Notes under the pieces: generated by a model
Database searches by the model: none
Told to the model about the DNA's origin: nothing
What the model saw: the letters and a program-made list of their open reading frames with translations, nothing else
Program-made: the position numbers and the translations under genes
Shown here: positions 46,625 to 63,779 of the stretch, piece by piece
Position numbering within the stretch: position 1 is the stretch's first letter
Layout: each line of letters starts with the position of its first letter
Source of the DNA: Lunularia cruciata
Lineage: Eukaryota > Streptophyta > Marchantiopsida > Lunulariales > Lunulariaceae
Assembly (NCBI GenBank): GCA_948567375.1
Contig: OX419755.1
Span: forward strand, 59,283,945-59,347,944
Direction of reading: 5' to 3'
Length of the DNA: 64,000 nt

Positions 46625-49600
46625 TCGCAGGTTGTTTTTCCATCAATTTGGAAGGGAAGATTCTTATCATCTTTTCTTTCTTGGCATACAGAGCGACTTG
46701 CGTGACGGACGCTACAGAGGTTCGCCGATCCACTTCTCGAGAGGAAGAGAAGAGTGGTTTGACTTTCTACGTCGATTATTTCCAATTCTAGTGTTCTGTT
46801 TGAAACAGTGTTGTTGTACATTACTGGAACCGATAATGTACTGAACGTGCTCTGAGCTCCTGTTTCATGTTTAGAGTTCTAACTGGAATCTGGACCAACG
46901 AGAGTACTCCCATAGGTTGGAGCGCGCAATCCAAGACTTTTGGCAACCGCGAATTTTTGAGGATAGCTTTGACATATACAATTGAGAAGTTTAGCCCTGA
47001 TTCTCTACTGCATATTCAGTTACTCGTCCAAGATGATACCACGATTGTACAACATGTTCCAAGTTTTCATACGTCCATTGTTTTCAGCGCATACTATAAG
47101 AGGAAACTGCTTTTAGTTGTATGATTGAACTATAAATAGTCAAGTTGAACTACCGGACAAGTGTAAGAGCGGAAGTTGGAAACCTCACTGGAGACAGAGC
47201 ACTGAAGTCCAGTTTCCCGGGCTTTGCTTCGTTCATACGTCTGAGGTCCAGCATAATTTTAACGCGGCTTCAGTTCTCGCGCTCGATAGGTAGCTTACCC
47301 GTCGCGCTCAAGGATGACAAGGTGTCTTTCGCGCCTTCTTGTCAAGTCGCAGTCTTCAATTACAGTTAAATTTTCCAAACAAGAAGTTGCGGTTTGTTTT
47401 CGTTGTCCGAGATCAGAGACCTCGGACATCTCTGAATGAAGGGTCCTTAGACGTCGCGTGTGACTGTCTCGTTGTGGTAGGACGCTGTCTGTGGCTAACT
47501 GCGACAATCGTCGGAGTTGAGGCCAAGAATTTCTTCTCAGGAGTTAGCACCTCATTTGATCACCGTTTGGTTGTTGCAGCGTACCGGAGTATCATATTTT
47601 ACATCCGTGTGGTGGTTTGTTATGCTCTGCACTAAAGTCTTGGAGCGCGTACCGGTCTAAGTGCACGAAATTCTTAGTACTACAGTACCAACAGACAAGA
47701 CGGAGGCCTTCACTTCACTTAACGACAAAAGCTCCGCAAACTGTACGGTAGATAGATGAGATCTAATAACTGCATAGTACTAATGGTTGCAGAAAGACTA
47801 TACTAGGCAGAATTACGTGATTCTCTCCGAACGTCAACGGTGTCATCAGATTGGATGATTATCCGTTTGACATAGTAATCATCTTCATCCCATGCGTGAA
47901 CATAAAGGTTTTATCTACTTGCGGGTAGAAACTGAATTGCTGGTAATGCGTCTCTCGCGCTCCCGAGAACAACAAGCAGGGAGACTCGCAGCATTTCTAG
48001 CGACTTCGACCGTTATTTGAGCTAAGCCTTGATACACGGTCGATCGATACAACACCGTAAATTATATCTTGGTTTGGCATCCTTTGGTTTGCGGCTCCAA
48101 ATGGAATTTCATTCGTCTCGATGGACGAAGCCTCTTTTCTATGTGATACTTACTGATTCTGGTTGGAGTTTGATAAAGTCTTGTCGAGTTATAATGAATG
48201 ATCGTGACAGAATCTCTAGGTATTATCTTCCATATTAACCATGCAGACGACACCTTCATGCTCAGAGTATGTTTCGTAACCCTCAGTACATCAAGGACTA
48301 TTTTGGCGTTGTCCCTGCTTAAGCATGTAGGAATAGACGGCCACAGTAGAATTTTCTAAAGCTGTATGATGGTTAAGTAACCAAACCAGGTTTCAAGTAT
48401 CAAATGCTTTCTTAGGTCATTGGTTTTGAAGCAATTGAAAGTCTTTTGGTGTGATGAACGTCCCATAAGTCAAATTTAGTGGAGAGACTTATTGTAACCT
48501 CTCGCGACTTTTAGCCCTACACGTGGCTTGGTTGACAGCACGTAAGCAATTACACTGCAACAAAAAGAGAAGAATGATGCTATTAGCATAGCATATGGAG
48601 AATTACAAGTACAGACATTGGTTTAGATTGTCCACGAGATCGAACGTGAACCTCGTCCCACGGGATATTTTCCATAATCTCATCAACAGTGAAATGTAGA
48701 TTCGACCGTTCTTCCCACTACTTGTAAGGAGGATATCAGAGCGTTCGTGAACAACCACGGCACTAAAATGCTTATGATCCGACAAGGGGTTTTTAAAGGG
48801 CCATTTCTGGGAAGGCCTGAATATGTCCCTCTTTGCACATTCGCAGGCAGCCTGTCTGAAATTGTCAAGGAGGACTTCTCTTTCTCCTCGGTGGAAACTC
48901 GGGTTCGTGGCCCTCAAAATGAAGGTCAATAATTTAATTCCCCGAGCAATTTGCGTTGCGACAGCGCTTTGACAATCGTTAAATTAAATATACACTCGTT
49001 AAGGGCCGGACCGCCTCGAGTTTGAAGCCACCATCGAGATTCTCGGGATCAATCTGAGTTGAAGACTTTATACTCCAAACCATCTACCAGATCGAAACCT
49101 GCCCCCTCTGTAGAGTGAAAGAAAAACTTCAAGCCAGAAGCCTATAACCAGTACAAAGGAATCTTGAGCAGTTGACGAAAACCTGGGGAGGGTTTTTCAG
49201 GAAGGGACAAGAAAGAAATGAAGAGATCCAGCGTTCGTGTGCAATAATATGAGGAATAATCTTTCCCCTTGCTGAAGGGACATTTGTCGGAGCGAACACG
49301 GCGCGGCCACCTCATCATCAGCATCAGAGAGGCGACTTCCGCATTTGTGTTCGGCATTTGAATCGAGTGCACATGGTGAGAACTGTGTACAGAGAAGATC
49401 GGAGAGGTAAAAATAAGGCCAAGAACAAGAAATTCTCAGTTTGTTAGACTTTCATAAGGGAATCAATCGTAATAGCAGTAAGCCACACCAGCCAGCCAGA
49501 GCAGAGGGACAAGGATCAGGTGAAGTTCCGGCTTCTAAGCTGCTCAGCAGGGATGAACGAAAGCGCAACATTGACCACATTCCATGAACTAGAAACCTCG

Positions 49601-49663
49601 ATACCAGATGAACACAAGAAAGTAGGCGCTCAAGCAGAAGGGTGAGCGACCAGCTCCCACTGG
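46625..49663. other. Intergenic, no gene recognised
   Basis: Frames such as 46867-47124 (+), 47339-47635 (+) and 48603-48929 (-) have no recognised similarity and overlap frames on the other strand. The right end must hold the promoter of the glutathione transferase gene. Confidence 0.4.
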
Positions 49664-50854
49664 ATGGCGCTCAAGCTATATGGAACGTGGGTTTCAGCAT
49701 GTACGATGAGGGTTCTCTGCACGTTGTATGAAAAGAATGTTACAAACTTCGTATTGGTGCCCATCGAGCTGAAGGCAAAAGCACACAAGTTGCCTCAGTA
49801 CATGAAGTTACAGGTGTGTACTTCTCTTGGCCATCCAGGTACCTCCTCGGGGATAGAGGTAGTTGATTGTTTCTTCAAAGTATGTTTCACGATTCCAGAA
49901 GTATGTCTGACGGACACCAGAGGTTTTTGCTCTTTCATTACAAAACGAACTCCGCCGACCACATTGGCTGGGAAACGTCAACATTGATCTTTGTTTTCTT
50001 CATTTGTAAAGCCATTCGGACAGATACCGTGCATTCAAGACGGAAGTCTCACGCTCTTCGGTAATGGCACTCCAACAGTTCATAAGTACACTCTACACAC
50101 CTAGACCCACCAATACGAGCAGCGCTCGCACATTAGTATGGTCACGCAGGTTCTGTTTAACTCCGGTCTGACAGTAACCTGCGTTATCATCAGTGTAAGA
50201 AACCTGGCCTCAAATTAGACAGTGTTCTCGTTTGGTTGTATGAACGTATGTCTTGATTTGGTGCTTGAATAGTGGGGAGTGTTCAGCATCTTGCATATCG
50301 TTGGTATATATGAAGGGTCGGATAACAGGGCTACTGAACGAACATAAAAAAGCTGAATCCTCACAACTGAAACTATTAATCACCAACTGCTTAGACATGG
50401 CACAGAATCCCGAGCAATTGCGAGGTACCAAGCTGACAAGTACAAGAACCAAGGGACACAGTTATATGGTAAAACGGCTGCAGACAGGGCACGCGTGGAA
50501 CAATGGCTAGAAATAGAGCCGCAAAAGTGCAATCCTCCAATTCATGATGCGGTGGTGCACATAGCTTTTGCACCTGTAATTGGCGTGGTGTCAGATCCTG
50601 TGGTGACACATAAAAGCCTGTTGCAGCTTGAAAAAGTATTAGACGTGTACGAGAAGCACTTGGCAAATAACAAGTTCCTGGCTGGAAATTTTTTCAGCCT
50701 TGCCGATATCTCGCATCTATCTTTCATAGAATACCTGATCGGTGCTGCCAAGAAAGGCGAGATCGTCAACTCAAGGAAGAACGTCAAAGCCTGGTGGGAG
50801 CGATGCTCTTCTAGAGATTCTTGGCAGAAAGTCAGAAAGATGGCCAACAAGTGA
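49664..50854 (+). CDS. Glutathione S-transferase, phi class
   Basis: Three exons, 49664-49813, 50012-50060 and 50406-50854, join in phase to give 215 residues, the usual phi-class length. The thioredoxin-like N-terminal domain reads M-A-L-K-L-Y-G-T-W-V-S, with Ser11 at the catalytic position. It continues through L-Y-E-K-N-V-T-N-F, P-F-G-Q-I-P (cis-Pro loop) and L-F-E-S-R-A-I-A-R-Y, whose E-S pair binds glutathione. The helical C-terminal domain includes V-E-Q-W-L-E-I-E and L-E-K-V-L-D-V-Y-E, then F-L-A-G-N-F-F-S-L-A-D-I-S-H-L, the N-capping region typical of GSTF proteins. The enzyme would conjugate glutathione to electrophiles or act as a peroxidase in the cytosol. The two-intron pattern fits plant phi GSTs. 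It converges with the MRL7-like gene 615 bp downstream. Confidence 0.93.
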
Positions 50855-51469
50855 CGATTGCAGGATGACGATAACCGTCTTTACGCAATTAAGCTTGGAC
50901 TTGTAAAGGACAAAGTCTCACGAGATGAAAATCTTGTGATCTGGATCTGGCTCACCAATTAGAGCTCTAGCACATTTGCAGTGGCTGCTACTTACAATGA
51001 TGACAGACAAGCACAAGGAAGGCACATTGATATTCAATATGCGAACAGGGCAATCATCATAAGGACTCGGGAGCCCGTTCAGTCAACGAACTTACATGAA
51101 GAGCGTTTGCATTTGCCACTGTTTCCAGATGACAAGCAGTTGCATGTGTTAATAAGCTGCCAAGATATTTCGCTACTACATTTGGTGAGATATCACGCAT
51201 CGCGATTGACAGAGTCCTCATTAAAAATAGTACGGAGGATGTCACCGCGAATGGCTAACAGGCTCTATGTGAATGTTAGTAACCACGTTGTAAACGGGTG
51301 TCCTCGTGGAATTGGGATACTATATATCTGGAAGCTACAGTCCGACATTGGCTACTGTAAAATACTAAACAGCTCGGCCACAAGAGAATGGTCTTGGCAC
51401 CGTGAGGGATGCGTCGTGAATATAGAACCAGCACCTTGATAACTAAGCTTGTAAATTACAGATCTTTCG

Positions 51470-53402
51470 TCATTGTATGTTCGTAATAGATACGGAAATG
51501 TTATTAGCATCCATACAAGAAGGTCGAGTTGAGTGATAAAAGAGATGTGACGTTATTTGAAGTAGCTCGTCGGCAGATCTGATACCTGCACCAGACATGG
51601 AATCTATTATTACTCGAAGGGTACGTCTAGAAAATAGGTATAGATATCTCCACAGAAACAGAAATATTAACTATTAAGCCATGACAGAAATATTGGGGCA
51701 ACATCGAGCACAATTACCTGACATATGATACACAAGCTTTCCAGCCTTGATGAAGAGCAAAGTAGGAACCGTTTCCATCTTCAGAGCTGCTGCAAGGTCA
51801 GGCTCGAGGTTTACGTCGAATTTGACAGCCTGATAACAAGTTCCAGTGAAGAGGTTACCAAACTGAGATTTGGAACAAAAACTCGAATCTAGGCTGATTT
51901 CAGACCGTGATTGCAACTAGGGCACATGGTAGCAAAATATGTGAGAAAAGTAGATGCGTGCACATATGAATAGGGTACTCAGCAGTAAGGAAGGACAGCC
52001 CATCCAAAGTACATGAACGCACCCGCACGGGATACTTGCGACCATCGATGATCTTTTTAACCATAGTCTCAAGTTCCTTCAGCAAAGCCCACCCATCCAT
52101 TCCACTGCGCACGGCAAAAGTTCTCCATCTCAATAAGAAGTCACTCAATATGCATTGTTAGGAGGTACTGTGCATCACACCAGCCGCCAATCCGTCTACG
52201 CCACCTACGCATTTGGGAACACGTCAAGCAGTGGTCCCTACCTACTTCCGCTTAAGTTTGCAGATTCGTGATGTAGATTAAACGTAGAGAAAACGAGACG
52301 ATCTTCTGAAGATGATGGCTCGGACATGGAATCTAGCACAACTTTTCTCGGCTAAACCCCAAAGCTAACCATCGAGGAATGAACCTTGAGAACGTAGGGC
52401 TTCGTCAAAAACTTGCACTGAATGAGAGGTGGTCAAGTACAAACGGGTCGTTACCTGCTACCATATCTTTCAAATCCGAGGACGATAAGAGGAGTTGGGT
52501 CTTGAAGGGCAACGAGGTCCCACTCGAGAGAATTAATCTCCCGGACAATCCATAAATACTCTTCTTCTTCCCACTTGACAGACAGGGTTTTGTCATCCTC
52601 CTCTTCACCGTCAAGCTTTTCGTCATCTATAATCTTTCCATCTTCGTCCACGTTCTTCACTTTTACTTTCCCCCAATTCTCGAAAAATTGTGATACTTGA
52701 AATCCGTGGCCATCGTCCTCTCCTTCAGGCCACGTTGGATCATCTTCATCCATCCAAAGAGGATAGTCGTCTTCCTCATCCTTCTCACCGCCATTTTGCT
52801 CATTTTTGTTGTCTTCCTCTATGTGCACAGGTTTGGCCACAGCACGCCTAAATCTGTGCATTCGAAACTGAAGTCTGTTATCATGAGGCTGCCATAGTGG
52901 GAAACATTCACGCACCCCGGAAGTCAAGTTACATTCTGCCTCGAAGATTTTATAACACTAAAACAATAGTGCGCGCTCAGTCTCATGGTCTTTCCTTAAA
53001 CACGCACACACAAATTACACGAGTACATAAACCATTGTCCGAGAAGAAACAACACCAAACGGTGTTCACACGTAGCAAATTACTCAAATCTAGCAGACAA
53101 CCAGCAACAATGAGCCAACAATGAGCAGAACAGAGCCTGTAAACCCACCTTCGAGCTCGAAAGGAGCACTTATTAAGAAGTCCAGAATTCTACACATACC
53201 TCAGATAGCAGTAAACGCAAAAATTCGGGCAAAACAGATAAAAAACCGTACATACCCTGGGTGCTGCCACTATCCGAGGAAAACGACTTGAGCAGGAATT
53301 TCGCACGCGAACTGAATTGCCGTTTCCATTTGTAACTGGTTCACAATAAGAGCTCTCGGTTCCAATTCTCAGGTGCTGCGGAATAGTCCATGCCGCTGCC
53401 AT
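51470..53402 (-). CDS. MRL7/ECB1-like plastid thioredoxin-fold protein
   Basis: Five exons give about 296 residues: 53256-53402, 52455-about 52888, 52023-52104, 51718-51829 and 51470-51585. The first 50 residues are Ser/Arg/Asn-rich and suit a plastid transit peptide. An acidic segment follows (E-K-D-E-E-D-D-Y-P-L-W-M-D-E-D-D-P-T-W-P-E-G). A thioredoxin-like domain covers the C-terminal half: P-L-I-V-L-G-F-E-R-Y, V-K-F-D-V-N-L-E-P-D-L, then V-P-T-L-L-F-I-K-A-G-K, where V-P-T is the cis-Pro site. No C-x-x-C is present at the expected position. The signature Y-P-L-W-M-D-E-D-D-P matches my knowledge of MRL7 (ECB1/SVR4) and MRL7-L, plastid nucleoid proteins needed for plastid-encoded RNA polymerase transcription and chloroplast development. 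The start of exon 2 could also be 52867. Confidence 0.85.
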
Positions 53403-55118
53403 TCTCGCCAGAGTCGTCACTCCCTCTCAGCGCTGTTCGAGAAACAGAAAGAATCGTTGAGACATCGAACTTTGTTAAACCCTGCAGCTTCAGGCTTTCG
53501 GCTGGATATCCTCGACGTCTAACTCAGGAACGAACATGTGTCGCACGACTGTAACTGCGCAGTCCATCCAGGCCCGAACCGGACGTTGTCAACGCAGTCG
53601 ATACCCTTGTGCAGTAAGGTGCACCTTTGTGTTAAGTGAGAAGAAGATTGTCTCGTTTAAGTAGTAAGGAGAAGAGAATAGTTAAAGGGTAGGAAACAAA
53701 AATATCAGAGAGTTGTAAGAATTCAAATATAATGCTAGGTGAGAGTAAGGAATGGTTCTTCCCGTGTGAAAATCTGATCTCTTCACAATTTTTGACTCAT
53801 TATTTTAATCAATTCATCATATAACTGTGTGAACCCAACCACCCACGATTTTATGGAACTCAACTCTGTTCAAAATGCTGTTCAGTGTTGCACGTAGATG
53901 AGTTTCCTCCGAAGAATATGATCATTCATTTGGCTATGCCAATTCCAGGATCTCCACACAGATGATTTGCAATTACTGATGGCGTGGATGGATTGGCTGG
54001 GTGTGGACAACTTCTCATTGGATGTCAAGAAATGTACTTTTCAATCCAATCGGAAACATACTATCATTACTGAACCACGAAGATCTTCCATATTTGAAAT
54101 AATGCTCCAGTAGTTTGCCGCGGGAAGAAGCCATGGGGTTCATCTTCAGTGGACTCAAGTGCTTAACATGCATTGACAGGGGAGTACTCGATGCGGTTCT
54201 CATACCCAAAATCTCCCAGACTTGTGTCGATGTGCGATCTGAGAGAGTGGCCCATTGATATTCAGGAAATTCATGCTCTGTGCAATGGAAAGCCAAGCTT
54301 GATTGCTTTCCTAGTAGTCTTTACACGATATAGGAACAACAAGCACCGGTGCTACGGTAAAGTTTTCTGGAACGTGGACAAAATCAGAAGAAACTCGCCT
54401 CCATAGACATAATGGGTTCCGGAACAATAAGCATAAAGGTAGGTTAGAATAACAGAAGCTTTGCAAAGACAGTGAAGTAGGCCCTGATATCAAGTATGAT
54501 GAAGCAAAATTTGCAAAACCGCTCGAGAAACAGTGGGAGGTTTACTGTTGTGGCTCATTAAGTGCTTGCTACTACCGACACTCAGCATTGTCCGAGTGTA
54601 ACTAAACTCGAGAAATCTCTGTATTTGTCCAGGACTCGAGAACAGCTATTTATCACTCTTTCCTCAAGAGTGATAAATAGCTGCAAAATGATTTCTCCCA
54701 TAAAGATTTATCTTGCAGCCTTCCACAACCTCTACCCTTAAGCAGGAAAAATAGAACGTACTCGGAATGCTTGGAAGTTGATCACCTCCGCATCTCTAAC
54801 AATGATATTTCTCATAACAAAGAACTAAGTCATTCAGGATACGAGATTGAAAAGGTGAACCGCGGATAAATTTAGACCCAGAGGAAGCTGTGGATCACAT
54901 CACTGTCATAGAAGATCCGCTCCTCTCCTTTACCTCTAAGATCAACTTCGCATGTGCATCTGAGGGAGTCCAGCCTCAATAATATGGTAATGCTGAGATG
55001 GATAACACTCCCGAATTTCCATTCCCAACGACCTTTTGAAATGGAAATTCAAGGTTTCTTCCAACAGTGCTGAACTTCAAATCCCAGGTCAATCAGGCAG
55101 AAATGCTCCACTTCTAAA
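53403..55118. other. Intergenic, no gene recognised
   Basis: Contains the promoter side of the MRL7-like gene and the 3' flank of the mS23 gene. Frames such as 54015-54296 (-) are not recognisable. A perfect palindrome at 54643-54683 is listed separately. Confidence 0.4.
54643..54683. repeat. Perfect palindrome, 18-bp arms
   Basis: CAGCTATTTATCACTCTT (54643-54660) and its exact complement (54666-54683) are separated by TCCTC. There is no U-tract and no associated gene end. Confidence 0.95.
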
Positions 55119-56126
55119 TTAGGGCATCCATTCAATTTGATCTTCAGGGCCTGAGGGCTGCATATTATGGATGCCATTGGCCATATTAGCCCAGTCCTCG
55201 TCTTGGGCTTCCTCAATTGCGCTCTTCGCGAGTGGTCTTCCTTCGAGCACATCCCTTCTCCGTTTCGCCCTTTCTTCAGCTACCAAGTCGGCCTGTAAAT
55301 CGACTCTTCTGAAGTGACAATTTATTCTATCCCGCACACGAATGTAGAGATACCTTGACTCAAAGGTTACGGAGCCTGGATTGCATATCCATGCAACAAA
55401 CTAGAGCATAAATTAATACCAAATCAACTTACCTCTACAATATCACGAGCCCAAGGCTCCGCAAATCCCCGATCTAATAACTCCATTACTCGCCATGCAA
55501 ATTGTCGTGCAATTGGAGATTCAAAGCTGTTTAAACTGCAGTGGTCACATATAAATGATTAGAGACAGGGGCAGCAAATCAAATTCATTTTCACAGCCGC
55601 AGATGACTTGGATGGCTCTCTTTCAAGCAAATAACTGACGCAAGAGTCTTGGAAGATATAAAAAACTAGATTCTCGTGCTTCCGCTCAATAATTATCTCT
55701 CTGATAAGCAAATATATGCTTACTCAAAAGCTTTACATCGCGCGTCCGGATGACGAGCGAAATAAGCCTTTATAAGACGATCCTCCGGCAATTCGATCTT
55801 AGGAGCCTTGCCGTCACGCACGCGAATCGACTGAGGTGGAGAACTACAAGAGAACAATTCCATCAAGTTATGCGGCATGTACAATGGAATCGCAAGGAAG
55901 AAAAGCTTACAAGAATGATAGAGGACTCAAACAGACTTGGTCTTCAATTTCAGGCGAGGTCTCTCAAAATCTAAACTCTTTGCTTTCACCAACAAAGGGG
56001 AACCACCATCCTCGCAAAACCGGGCTTTTACCTGGCCACAGCATCAAACCACCGCGGTTTCTTTACAATGCCCCCTTTGATCAAACGACGAGTCTTCACC
56101 AGGAGATCCCCCTTCATGAACGACAT
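55119..56126 (-). CDS. Mitochondrial ribosomal protein mS23
   Basis: Four exons, 56032-56126, 55724-55843, 55433-55535 and 55119-55292, join in phase to give 163 residues. The start reads M-S-F-M-K-G-D-L-L-V-K-T-R-R-L-I-K-G. The middle holds K-I-E-L-P-E-D-R-L-I-K-A-Y-F-A-R-H-P-D, then S-F-E-S-P-I-A-R-Q-F-A-W-R-V-M-E-L-L. The C-terminal part is charged (E-E-R-A-K-R-R-R). These blocks match plant mS23 (MRPS23-type), a small-subunit protein of the mitochondrial ribosome. No separate cleavable presequence is obvious, as for many small mitoribosomal proteins. The gene is divergent from 3-isopropylmalate dehydrogenase with 434 bp between start codons. Confidence 0.88.
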
Positions 56127-56560
56127 TTTTCTTTTCCCTCCTCCACTTCCTCTAGAGCGCGATTCTCTCACGGACTGAGGGTCTGCTTCTCGTTTCCTCC
56201 CCTTGGAAAGTCGCACGGAAATTGAACATCCCGTACATCTCGACAATCGTCTTGCCTGGGCTCCGGACGACAGATAGCCGTAAACCAATCCCCTTCAGAT
56301 AGTTTTCCGTTGCTTCAGTTTCTGGTATGTAGCATTGCGGCTGCACCGAGTCTGTTTATGACGTATTGTATAACGCTGTCCGCAAAATTCTCTGCTTCGG
56401 CGCCATGATGGCGGAAACCCCCCGAAGTGGATCACATAGGGTTTCGGAGATGTTGGTATGTGGGATAGCGGGGAGGGAAAGAGTCCGGATGAGAAAGGGA
56501 TGAATTTGAAGGTTTCTCAAAGAACGAAGAGCGCGAAGAGAGGGTGAGTGGTTTAGAAAA
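56127..56560. promoter_or_regulatory. Shared intergenic promoter region of mS23 and IPMDH
   Basis: The two start codons face away from each other across 434 bp, so both promoters and 5' untranslated regions must lie here or overlap each other. No TATA box is evident on either side, as often for housekeeping plant genes. Confidence 0.5.
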
Positions 56561-61615
<5,055 letters not shown>

Positions 61616-63428
61616 TATCTATAATTGTTCTTCTGTTGCGAATAGTCGACTTCGTACGCTGACAGGGAGCACTACTTCAATCTGCGATTGAGGTTTATCC
61701 TAAATAGCTTCTGTCAGGTGGTCCATTTTCTCCTCACAGTACCTGTAAGGAACTCAGGAAAGTCGATCAATGTAGTGAACCAGTTACCAATTTAGAATTG
61801 CAGGCGTGGATTTCCTGAAGGATCAACGTCACACCTATCAAGCGGTTGCAATGAGATATCCATCTCTCTTTTGGGAAAGTATAGTGACCCTCCTCCGGAT
61901 CAGAGCTTTAGATAGTTCATCTAGTCGGAAGCTTTCGTAGATGCATAGAGAGAACGTTACGTCAGTTTCGTGGAAACTACAATCAAAGTTGGAATTATTA
62001 CCAACTATTCACGCGCCCACGGAGTTTTGGGCAAATGTCAGTATTCCGGTAGTGGAGAAAGCTTAGTTTTTCAGATGCATCCTTGTGCTTTCAGGTGCTT
62101 TGTATGTCGTTTTCTCAACTCGTTTTCAGCTGTGTTCAGTAGTACCTGCAATTTCCACTTCACGCTCTTCTGGCGTCGGATTTGGCACCGCGGTTCCGGA
62201 TTGAGCCAAATGCTATACACAAGGTTAAATATCAATTGCTCTCTTCACTTTTGTTCCTGGAGAAGGTCCTATTTAAGTCCCATGTCATGTACAGCGGATG
62301 ACATAACAAGGTGCTGAGACATCTTGCCAAACCGTACTGCTTAAATTGTGGAATTAGGTGAGGTTGAAGAGATCGATGGTCATATAGCGGTCGTATATCT
62401 AGCCAAATTTGCATTACATGAGCAAGTGGACGTGTAGGCATCACTAGTTAATGGCAAAGCATGCAGTATGGAGGAGTTGCTGGAACTTGGTCTTACAAAT
62501 CAATCGAGGCTTGAGAAGACTTACCCAACGAATTATACCTTGGTGCTCACCTTGTCCACCATCTACATCAGCAAACGAATACAAACGAAGACAGAGTTGT
62601 GGAATAAGTCCAGGATAAGAGCATTTCGGTGTCAGTCCTGGTTAGTCAACCTCAGGTCTTGCTACCATTACTCATTCAGTTTGCCGGTATGGCTAGAGAT
62701 TTCCCACTACTTGTGATTTGTTGGCCAGAACGCTTTTGTTTTATGAACAACTTGACTCAGGATCTTACCGGATTCCAGTTCTGGACTACTCGAGCGCCAC
62801 CTCATTCTCGGCCGTGAAGACGTCGAAATCCCTATCTCGTGATCTAGTCACGTTAGACCTGCCGACAGTATTTTGAAAATGTCGAAAGTAGAGTTGAGCC
62901 GCAAATAAAGCAGGCTCGTTTTGGTATCCTGTTTGTCGCCGAAGTAAAGAAATGGGCAGAGGTGTAGATGTCTTTTTGACACAGGATTTATCTGTGCCCA
63001 GAATCACTCTGACTCTGGGCACAGATAAATTTTACATTCATTTAAATCCTCCAAGCCGTAAGTTGACAACAGTCGCCTCGCACGTATCATACTGGGAGCG
63101 ACCCCAAATTTGTCTTCTGTCAATTTTAGGTACTGAAGGAAGACGCAGGAAGCATGGTAACAGGGTCCGGGCAGGATAAACAAATACATTGGGTGAGGAC
63201 AGCTTCAACCAAAGCGCTGACGTAGACCAAAACAAGGAGAGGATTCAAATTCCCTGAACAATATCATTATAAGAGTGCACAGTTCAACGCCAATAACATT
63301 TGAAACTTCAAGCTGCAGAGCTTAACAGTGAACTTCTGTCAACACTCTCTGGGAAACTACTTAAAGTGCAGTAATCCAGCAAAACAGTTCGCTAGGTTCG
63401 TAGTCGTGACCGTTTCCACTGTGTGAGA
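61616..63428. other. Intergenic, no gene recognised
   Basis: Holds the 3' flank of the IPMDH gene. Frames at 61970-62317 and 62468-62716 are not recognisable. A palindrome at 62986-63030 is listed separately. Confidence 0.4.
62986..63030. repeat. Perfect palindrome, 17-bp arms
   Basis: ATTTATCTGTGCCCAGA (62986-63002) and its exact complement (63014-63030) are separated by 11 bases. Confidence 0.95.
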
Positions 63429-63590
63429 ATGTTCTGTCAAATGGATTCCTTTCTTTTCTCAGAGGATAAAGAGCATCTCGAGAAACTTGACCAGGAAAAC
63501 GTGAGGAAGAAGATTCACTTGATGCGATCCAGTTCCCACATCATGTCAGCAGGGATTCAATTATCAAGAAAAAAGGAAGGTGATCAGGCT
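63429..63590 (+). CDS. Possible first exon, unidentified
   Basis: An ATG-initiated frame of 54 codons is rich in Glu, Lys and Ser (E-D-K-E-H-L-E-K-L-D-Q-E-N-V-R-K-K) and runs exactly into a consensus donor (GCT|GTAAGT), after which the frame closes. That is how a first coding exon would look, but no partner exon is found before the window ends. The family is unknown. Confidence 0.2.
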
Positions 63591-63779
63591 GTAAGTTGAA
63601 CACAAAGTACTCTGGTGGATCTTCCGGTCTTGGAAAGGGGATAGAAGTGTACGAGACTCGCCAGACCAGCATGTAGAGCAATCTAGTTGTTTATAGTTCA
63701 TTAGTAGTAGTTACCCGTCAAACACGAAAGAGCCTCGGGAGTGCTTCATTGTCTTGGCCAATCGTTGGGATATCGAGAT

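Noticed and set aside
50981-51439. 152-codon open frame on the plus strand after the glutathione transferase
   Set aside because: No family resemblance, no splice link to the GST gene, and it lies in the gap between two convergent genes, so it is more likely 3' untranslated or chance.
52697-52897. Hydrophobic plus-strand frame resembling a membrane protein
   Set aside because: It is antisense to the acidic exon of the MRL7-like gene; acid-rich codons read backwards give hydrophobic residues.
55836-56225. 129-codon plus-strand frame
   Set aside because: It overlaps two well supported mS23 exons on the other strand and has no similarity of its own.
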